Source of the DNA: Burkholderiales bacterium
Lineage (GTDB): Bacteria; Pseudomonadota; Gammaproteobacteria; Burkholderiales; CAIKXV01
Length of the DNA stretch: 26,366 nucleotides
Direction: 5' to 3'
Assembly: GCA_014379045.1 (NCBI GenBank)
Contig: JACMMK010000198.1
Span: forward strand, 1 to 26,366
Part shown: positions 21,707 to 26,366 of the stretch, piece after piece
How positions within the stretch are numbered: the first letter of the stretch is position 1
How the letters are laid out: each line of letters starts with the position of its first letter
Position numbers and translations under genes: made by a program
The notes under the pieces: generated by a model
Databases searched by the model: none
The model's input: the letters and a program-made list of their open reading frames with translations, nothing else
What the model was told of the DNA's origin: nothing

Positions 21707-22429
21707 TCAGCGACGGTTGAAGAGCTCTCCCCAGCCCGAGATACGCCTCGGGTCTGCGCCCGCCATCTTCAGGCACGCATAGACGCCGAGGGCAATCAGG
21801 TCGTACATCGGGATGCCGAGTTCGCGCTCGAGCCGGGCGGCGACCGATGCGCTTCTGAAGTTCGTATTCATGAAGGTGATCGCGTCGGGCTTCGACTGCG
21901 CGACCTCGCGCGTCATCCGCTCGATCTCTTCCTCGGTGACCTCGGAGAACGCGAAGTTGTCGCGCAGTTCGGCATGGCGTTCGGCGACGCACTCGAAGCC
22001 GCCACCGGCGAAGGTCTCGATGCAGCGCTGCTGGATCGGTGCGAGGTACGGCGACACCAGTGCGAAACGCCGCACGCCGGTCGCCTTGAAGATGTCGCGC
22101 AGCGCGAGGATCGCGGTCATCGACGGCACGCCGGTGCGCCGCGTGATCTCGTCGCACAGACGCTGCTCACTGTCGAAACCCACCCACCCGGTGCCGCCGA
22201 TCCAGCCGATGACCTGCACCTTGGCCTGGGCGAGCAACTCGGCCGCGGCCACGCGCGGCTCGAGTTCGAACTGCGCCATCTCGCGCTCCGACGGGCCGAT
22301 TTCGGTCACGCTGAACCGTCCGAAATGTGCGCTGACATCGGGCAGCTCGGCGATCATGCGCGTGAGGATCGGTTCCATCGCGACGTTCGACGAGGGGATC
22401 AATACACCGAGTCGCGTTCTGTGAAGCAT
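21707..22429 (-). CDS. Asp/Glu racemase-superfamily (maleate isomerase-like) protein without the two catalytic Cys
   Basis: A 240-residue protein of the aspartate/glutamate racemase, maleate cis-trans isomerase and arylmalonate decarboxylase superfamily. The opening RLGVLIPSSNVAMEP is typical of maleate isomerase, which converts maleate to fumarate. The two cysteines of that mechanism are not where expected: the first motif (usually C-T-S-G) reads VIGWIGGTGWVG with Gly78, and the second (usually C-T-N-x-R) reads FMNTNFRSA with Asn188. Remaining cysteines (92, 136, 147, 219) are elsewhere. The fold, length and flanking residues are otherwise preserved, so it may bind or transform a dicarboxylate differently. 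I use ATG 22429; TTG 22435 is an alternative two codons earlier. It lies 70 bases after Bug I in the same direction and is probably its operon partner, with LysR control from the divergent gene at 23701. Confidence 0.84.
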   Translation of the reverse strand: MLHRTRLGVLIPSSNVAMEPILTRMIAELPDVSAHFGRFSVTEIGPSEREMAQFELEPRVAAAELLAQAKVQVIGWIGGTGWVGFDSEQRLCDEITRRTGVPSMTAILALRDIFKATGVRRFALVSPYLAPIQQRCIETFAGGGFECVAERHAELRDNFAFSEVTEEEIERMTREVAQSKPDAITFMNTNFRSASVAARLERELGIPMYDLIALGVYACLKMAGADPRRISGWGELFNRR

Positions 22430-22499
22430 GGCCAAGCCTTTCGCGATGAAGTCAGGGTTCGGTTGGGAGGGGGTCGGCTGTGGGCGTGCGTCGACTGAC

Positions 22500-23594
22500 T
22501 CAATCGAGCTTGATCGACGCCTCTCGGATCAAGGTGCCCATGCGTTGGTAATCGCGTTTGAGGGCCTGCGCGAACTCGTCCGGGGTGTTTGCGATGAGCT
22601 CGAACCCCAGATCGATCACCTTGGTACGCAACTCTGGCCGTTGCAGTGCACGGACGGCCGCAGCATTCAGGCGCGCGACAACCCCGGGCGGCGTACCGGC
22701 GGGCGCGACGAGCCCAGCCCACGTTACATAGTCGAAGCCGGGGACACCGGCTTCGGCGATCGTCGGTACCTCGGGCAGCACCGCGAGGCGCTTCGGACTG
22801 CCGGTGCCGAACGCGCGCAGACGCCCTTCCTTGACGAACGACAGCGCGACCGAGGTTGCACTGAACATCACCGAAACGTGACCCGCGACGACATCGTTCA
22901 ACGCCGGGGTCGCTCCCTTGAACGCAACATGCACCAGATCGACGCGTGTCATCGAACGCAGCAGTTCCATGCCGAGTTGCTGCGGGCTGCCGTTGCCACC
23001 CGAGGCGTACAGGATTTCGCCCGGGCGTTTCTTCGCCAGCGCGAGCAAGGCGGGCAGAGATTTCGCCGGAACCGACGGATGCGCGACCAACAACCAGGTG
23101 ACCGCGGCGAGCTGCGCGATCGGCGTGAAGTCGCGGAACGAATCGTAGGGCGACTTGACGTGCAGTTGCGGCAGCACGGTCATGATGCTGTCGTTGACCG
23201 CGGCGATCGTGTAGCCATCGGGCGCCGATCGTGCAGCCCGTTCGGTGCCGATCAGGCCCGCGGCGCCAGGCAGGTTCTCGACGACCACCTGTTGTCCGAG
23301 ATCGGCAGACATGCCGACCGCCACCAACCGTCCGACGACATCGACCGCGCTGCCCGCCGCGAGCGGCACCAGCATGCGGATGGGTTTTGCTGGGTAGGCC
23401 GTGCTCTGCGCTACAACGTCCGCGCAGACCATCGCCGCGAGCGCCACGGTCAGCGCCGGTAGCCATCGATGGCGCTGCCCCGCGTGAAACACGCGTGGTA
23501 TCGCATCGAATCCACTTGACACGCGCCTACCGGCCTCGCCGCGTGCCCGCGCACGACGCCGCTCGATTGCCGCGCTACGATCGCCCGATCCCAT
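22500..23594 (-). CDS. Bug/TctC-family extracytoplasmic solute receptor I
   Basis: A 364-residue periplasmic receptor. ATG 23594 has GGGGGAGG upstream (23600-23607); a longer frame would overlap the LysR gene and is not supported. About 43 residues, very Arg-rich, precede the hydrophobic core LPALTVALAAMVCADVVAQ, making the n-region far longer than usual. A later in-frame GTG near residue 35 is an alternative start. The ligand loop reads RMLVPLAAGSAVD (73-85): Leu-Ala-Ala-Gly-Ser replaces the usual F-x-P-G-G. Later segments are NLPGAAGL (where most have an N-R-x-G-x-G-G motif) and APDGYT. The C-terminus is GTLIREASIKLD. It is likely controlled by the adjacent divergent LysR regulator and cotranscribed with the racemase-like gene. 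The ligand is perhaps a dicarboxylate, by context only. Confidence 0.9.
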   Translation of the reverse strand: MGSGDRSAAIERRRARARGEAGRRVSSGFDAIPRVFHAGQRHRWLPALTVALAAMVCADVVAQSTAYPAKPIRMLVPLAAGSAVDVVGRLVAVGMSADLGQQVVVENLPGAAGLIGTERAARSAPDGYTIAAVNDSIMTVLPQLHVKSPYDSFRDFTPIAQLAAVTWLLVAHPSVPAKSLPALLALAKKRPGEILYASGGNGSPQQLGMELLRSMTRVDLVHVAFKGATPALNDVVAGHVSVMFSATSVALSFVKEGRLRAFGTGSPKRLAVLPEVPTIAEAGVPGFDYVTWAGLVAPAGTPPGVVARLNAAAVRALQRPELRTKVIDLGFELIANTPDEFAQALKRDYQRMGTLIREASIKLD

Positions 23595-23642
23595 CACGTG
23601 TCCTCCCCCGGATTTGTTCAAGCTCGTTATGCGGAGCAGTAT

Positions 23643-23654
23643 TCGCGGACGCGA
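23643..23654. promoter_or_regulatory. Small dyad in the LysR/Bug I divergent region
   Basis: TCGCG-GA-CGCGA is a perfect 5-bp inverted repeat in the 106-bp intergenic region (23595-23700). GGAATTCC (23658-23665) lies next to it. One of these may be part of a LysR-type box, but I find no clean T-N11-A dyad, so the assignment is tentative. Confidence 0.25.
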
Positions 23655-23700
23655 TCCGGAATTCCAATTCTTTTCGACACGGCTTCGATAACCTTCAGTT

Positions 23701-24624
23701 ATGTTGTTGCGCGATCTCGAGGTGCTCATCGCAGTGGCCGAGCAGGGCCATATCGGACGTGCCGCGAGCCAGCGCGCGCTGACCCAACCGGCCGTAACGA
23801 AGGCGATTCAACGACTGGAGGCCGAGGCAGGCCATCCGCTGTTCGTGCGCACGCCCAAGGGTGTCGTCCTGACCGTCGAGGGCGACGCGTTACTGCGCCG
23901 CGCGCGAGAGGTGCGGCTTGCGCTCGAACAGGGGCGCCGCGAAATCAACGACCTCGCGGCAGGCCATCGCGGCGAAGTCCGGTTCGGTCTAGACCCGAAC
24001 CTCGTCACGTTCTTCGCCCTTGAGGTGTGTCCTCATCTGCCGACGGGCGAGTCGGCAGCGCGGATCAGCGCCACGACCGACAGCAATCAGACGAACGCCG
24101 ACGCGCTCGGCCGGGGGGAACTCGATTTCGTGTTCGGAGCCTATCCGACAAGCCTGCAAAAGGGGCTCGCCTTCGAAACACTGGTCGAGGATCGAATCGT
24201 GGTGATCGCCCGATCAGATCATCCTGCGCGAATGCTGCCTCGACCCGAAGCGCGGGACTTGCTCGCGTACTCCTGGGCAATGGCCGATGCCGGCGCGTTC
24301 TCGAGACTGCGCCTCGAACACACGTTCTCACAACATGGCCTTGCGGCGCCAAAAATAGGGTTCGAATCGAACTCCCTGCCGCTGATTCTGGCCACGGTCG
24401 CGGGCACCGATCTGTTGGGGTATCAACCGCGCTATGTATTGCTCGATCAGGCGCGCGATGGAAGCGTCGCAGAACTACCGACGACGGGCGTCGATTCACC
24501 TCGCATCATCGGCTTGCTCACGCGCGACGGTGGCTATCTACCCCCCGCCGCTGCGACGGTGTGCGACGTAATCCGGCTGCGCGCAACGGCACGACTGGTG
24601 CCGGTGCGCGACCAAGGAAGCTGA
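23701..24624 (+). CDS. LysR-type transcriptional regulator
   Basis: A 307-residue LysR regulator of usual length. The N-terminal winged helix-turn-helix is clear: LRDLEVLIAVAEQGHIGRAA (residues 3-22), QRALTQPAVTKAIQRLEAE in the recognition region, then LFVRTPKGVVLTVEGDALL, followed by the linker helix. The effector domain starts near residue 90 (GEVRFGLDPNLVTF) and contains the usual two-subdomain pattern, with GELDFVFGAYP in the middle. ATG 23701 lacks a strong ribosome-binding site. It is divergent from Bug I and its racemase-like partner across 106 bases, the classic layout for a regulator of that operon, with the receptor's substrate or a metabolite as likely inducer. It is the only transcription factor other than the antitoxin in the window, so the other cassettes must rely on unlinked regulators. 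Confidence 0.92.
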   Translation: MLLRDLEVLIAVAEQGHIGRAASQRALTQPAVTKAIQRLEAEAGHPLFVRTPKGVVLTVEGDALLRRAREVRLALEQGRREINDLAAGHRGEVRFGLDPNLVTFFALEVCPHLPTGESAARISATTDSNQTNADALGRGELDFVFGAYPTSLQKGLAFETLVEDRIVVIARSDHPARMLPRPEARDLLAYSWAMADAGAFSRLRLEHTFSQHGLAAPKIGFESNSLPLILATVAGTDLLGYQPRYVLLDQARDGSVAELPTTGVDSPRIIGLLTRDGGYLPPAAATVCDVIRLRATARLVPVRDQGS

Positions 24625-24688
24625 GGCAGTTCGACACGCGCCTGCACAGCGCTCAACGCAGGGCGCGACCACTGCCAGCCATCAACCG

Positions 24689-25162
24689 TTATCGAAGCCC
24701 GGGCTGTCCCGGCATCGAATACGGCGATGATCCAGTGACACCGGATGTGCCGGGTTGCGAAGGCGATCCGGTCAGGCCATCGGCACCAGGCGGTCGTTGA
24801 CCGATGTCGCGCGAAGTGTCGGGCAACGTACCCGGGTTGATCGTCCCCGGAATCGGCTCGGGCCCGCCTATGTTGCGACGATTGGTGTCATTGAGCGAAC
24901 CGCCCGGCTGCGGCTGAAGACCACCCGGTCGGGAAGGGTCGATAATGACTGCCCCCGGCGAAGTCCGCGACGCCGGCGACGACGGCGAAGTCGAAGGCGA
25001 CTGCACGCCTGGTCCGGAGAACGGGGCAGAAGGTGCCGATGGGGTACCCGGTCCGGAAGGCCCGGACGGCCCTGACGGCGAAGCGGGAGCGTTCAATTGC
25101 GCAATGGATGCGGTACTGAAGAGAACCAAAAGGGTGGCGGCTGACGTCTTGAGCAATTTCAT
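24689..25162 (-). CDS. Secreted Pro/Gly/Ser-rich low-complexity protein
   Basis: A 157-residue protein of unknown function. ATG 25162 has GGAGG four bases upstream; a longer frame is less likely. Residues 1-22 (MKLLKTSAATLLVLFSTASIAQ) form a good Sec signal with cleavage after SIA or IAQ. The mature part is almost entirely disordered, with SGPSGPSGPGTPSAPSAP near residues 30-47 giving short collagen-like Gly-Pro triplets, then GAVIIDPSRPGG and PEPIPGTINPGT. It contains no cysteine and few aromatics. Such proteins in Burkholderiales are usually annotated hypothetical; a surface or envelope-associated role is possible but unproven. It ends 64 bases from the LysR gene, convergently. Confidence 0.7.
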   Translation of the reverse strand: MKLLKTSAATLLVLFSTASIAQLNAPASPSGPSGPSGPGTPSAPSAPFSGPGVQSPSTSPSSPASRTSPGAVIIDPSRPGGLQPQPGGSLNDTNRRNIGGPEPIPGTINPGTLPDTSRDIGQRPPGADGLTGSPSQPGTSGVTGSSPYSMPGQPGLR

Positions 25163-25176
25163 TCGACCTCCGGCTA

Positions 25177-25392
25177 CATTGGGGAGCGTGTCCCAGTAAC
25201 CATTGGCCCGCAATCATTGTGCCCTACCGTCGTCGCGGTGCCGGTGGTTCGTTGGTTGATGCGCCTGACAATGCCTCCGAGCGCCTTTCCCGCTCCATCG
25301 TCGAATGTCACCTTGTCGCCGATTCGGAAGCCGCGGGTCTGGCGCGCATTGTCGGCGGCTCCGGTGGCGGCTGGTACAACTGCAGTAGCATC
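25177..25392 (-). pseudogene. Probable remnant of a small conserved protein (G-D-x-V-x-F ... RINQRT domain)
   Basis: The 250-bp gap 25163-25412 holds no intact gene, but one minus-strand frame of 72 codons lacks stops. It reads FRIGDKVTFDDGAGKALGG followed by IVRRINQRT, resembling a small beta-rich domain that I recall from proteobacterial hypothetical proteins. There is no ATG/GTG/TTG at its beginning: a TAG lies directly upstream and the first possible start is an internal GTG. After RINQRT the expected ending (…G-x-W-R-V-x-x-x-L-L) is not in frame, but a neighbouring frame continues with GQWLLGH, suggesting a frameshift. It is most simply a decayed gene. Family recognition is from memory and tentative. 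Confidence 0.35.
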
Positions 25393-25412
25393 CTAGGCAT
25401 TGCTCAAGGCGG

Positions 25413-26366
25413 CTAAGGACTAGCGCGCAAGACATCGCGCCAGTACGGATCACAGCGCGCCACGACCTCCGCGAAGCCCAGCGGCTTTGGACCGGGCGAG
25501 CGATAGAGCCACTCGTCGACACGCGGAACGGGTGAGACCACCCGCGAGATGCCGGGGCGAGTGGCCGGCACCAGAGCCAGCACCAGGACGCATCCTGCGG
25601 CCAGACACGCCAGGTCTGCCAAAGCGACCTTGCGATCGAAGGAAGCGAGTGCGGCTCGAGGTGCCGAGATCGCGAAGAGCCAAAGCACCATGCACGCATA
25701 CAACGTCCAGCGCGCGTGGTCGTTGGCAACACTAGTCAACAGCAAGTAGCCGGGAAGACCGGCCAAGAGGACCATCCATCGGTTGGCGCCCCGCCACGGC
25801 GCCAGCGCCAGTGCGGTGACGGCGATCACGACGAGTCCCATCGCCACGTGCATCGACGCGGCGGGGTCCAACGCGTTCTGGCACATGGCGGCCCGAACGC
25901 CGCGGAAGCCTGCCAGCGCGAAGTACAGAGCAACGTCGACCGCCTCATTGTTGCCCACGCGCTCGCGCACGCGTGTCGCAATCTCCGCGTTTGTCGAATG
26001 GGGCAGCCACGGGAATGCGACATACACGGCAAGGATGGCCCCGAGGATCACGAGCAGAGTGCGTACGCGCTGCCAAGCCAGATCTCCGCGCGACGCATCC
26101 CGCCACGCGAAGGCGGCAAGCAATGGCACGCCCAGGATGACACTCGCCTCGTGGATGAAGAGCCCGAGTCCAACCGTCAGGGCGGCCGTCACGATACGGC
26201 CGGAAAGCCATGCCAAGGTCGCCGCCCCGAGCAGCGCAACGACGGCCAGATCGGTGCGGCCGACGTCCTCTCCCCAACGCATCATGAGCGCCAGGGCCAC
26301 CATTGCGACCACGACGCGGCGAACGACGGGCGCCTGAAACCTCGCAAACAGCAGCGCGAGGACGCA
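25413..26366 (-). CDS. Multi-pass membrane protein, C-terminal part (start beyond window)
   Basis: The frame is open from the right edge to a TAG at 25413-25415, giving about 317 visible residues; the first methionines inside are probably not the true start because codons upstream (…LALLFARFQAP…) continue the same hydrophobic protein. Several transmembrane segments are evident: near LAVVALLGAATLAW, LTVGLGLFIHEASVILGVPL, TLLVILGAILAVYVAF, LVVIAVTALAL, MVLLAGLPGYLLL, TLYACMVLWLFAI and CLAAGCVLVLAL. A polar loop with CQNALDPAASM lies between them. The FIHE motif within a membrane segment recalls EpsG- or polymerase-like polysaccharide proteins, but I cannot assign a family with confidence. The C-terminal 50 residues are soluble (SPVPRVDEWLYRSPG...). 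It shows no relation to the receptor cassettes. Confidence 0.72.
   Translation of the reverse strand, partial: CVLALLFARFQAPVVRRVVVAMVALALMMRWGEDVGRTDLAVVALLGAATLAWLSGRIVTAALTVGLGLFIHEASVILGVPLLAAFAWRDASRGDLAWQRVRTLLVILGAILAVYVAFPWLPHSTNAEIATRVRERVGNNEAVDVALYFALAGFRGVRAAMCQNALDPAASMHVAMGLVVIAVTALALAPWRGANRWMVLLAGLPGYLLLTSVANDHARWTLYACMVLWLFAISAPRAALASFDRKVALADLACLAAGCVLVLALVPATRPGISRVVSPVPRVDEWLYRSPGPKPLGFAEVVARCDPYWRDVLRASP

Noticed and set aside
25219..25416. Small plus-strand frame of 65 codons
   Set aside because: No ribosome-binding site or recognisable domain; it overlaps the more protein-like remnant on the other strand.
1..26366. CRISPR arrays, tRNA or rRNA genes, insertion sequences, integrases
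   Set aside because: I looked for spaced direct repeats, cloverleaf-like sequences and transposase or recombinase motifs and saw none.

Overview
The window looks like the chromosome of a GC-rich betaproteobacterium, most probably Burkholderiales. Codon third positions are dominated by G/C, and the region is packed with Bug/TctC-type extracytoplasmic receptors (tripartite tricarboxylate transporter substrate-binding proteins), a family strongly expanded in Bordetella, Cupriavidus and relatives. I count nine Bug receptors in about 21.5 kb (positions 2091-23594). No TctA or TctB membrane subunit is visible, so all nine are orphan receptors that must use membrane partners encoded elsewhere or act in sensing.

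Layout. 1-469 (-): 5' part of purE, the only housekeeping gene here. 692-3071 (+): MmgE/PrpD protein plus Bug receptor A. 3209-4594 (-): a second MmgE/PrpD gene, divergent from a tight plus-strand operon at 4689-10262 (Bug B, third MmgE/PrpD, ThDP-dependent enzyme, Bug C, small cupin). 10419-12715 (+): SelA-like PLP enzyme overlapping Bug D. 12732-16549 (-): Bug F, crotonase, alpha/beta hydrolase-fold protein, Bug E, transcribed in that order. 16751-17737 (+): Bug G with its own promoter. 17904-18541 (+): a ribbon-helix-helix antitoxin / PIN toxin pair with a clear promoter and operator. 18641-21670 (+): Ldh2-type oxidoreductase, amidohydrolase, Bug H. 21707-23594 (-): Bug I and an Asp/Glu racemase-like protein, divergent from a LysR regulator at 23701-24624. 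24689-25162 (-): a secreted Pro/Gly/Ser-rich protein. 25177-25392 (-): a probable gene remnant. 25413 to the right edge (-): C-terminal part of a multi-pass membrane protein.

How the genes may work together. The repeated unit is one receptor plus one to three enzymes of organic-acid or acyl-CoA chemistry. The simplest reading is a set of independent capture-and-degrade cassettes for different carboxylates. Several enzymes depart from their family's textbook active sites: the hydrolase has Lys in place of the nucleophilic Ser, the racemase lacks both Cys, the Ldh2 protein lacks the conserved His residues, and the crotonase and amidohydrolase also differ. Two receptors have altered ligand loops. 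I consider this combination the most interesting aspect of the window. Substrates cannot be assigned from sequence alone.

No tRNA, rRNA, CRISPR array, transposase, integrase or origin was recognised. No gap between genes exceeds about 250 bases.
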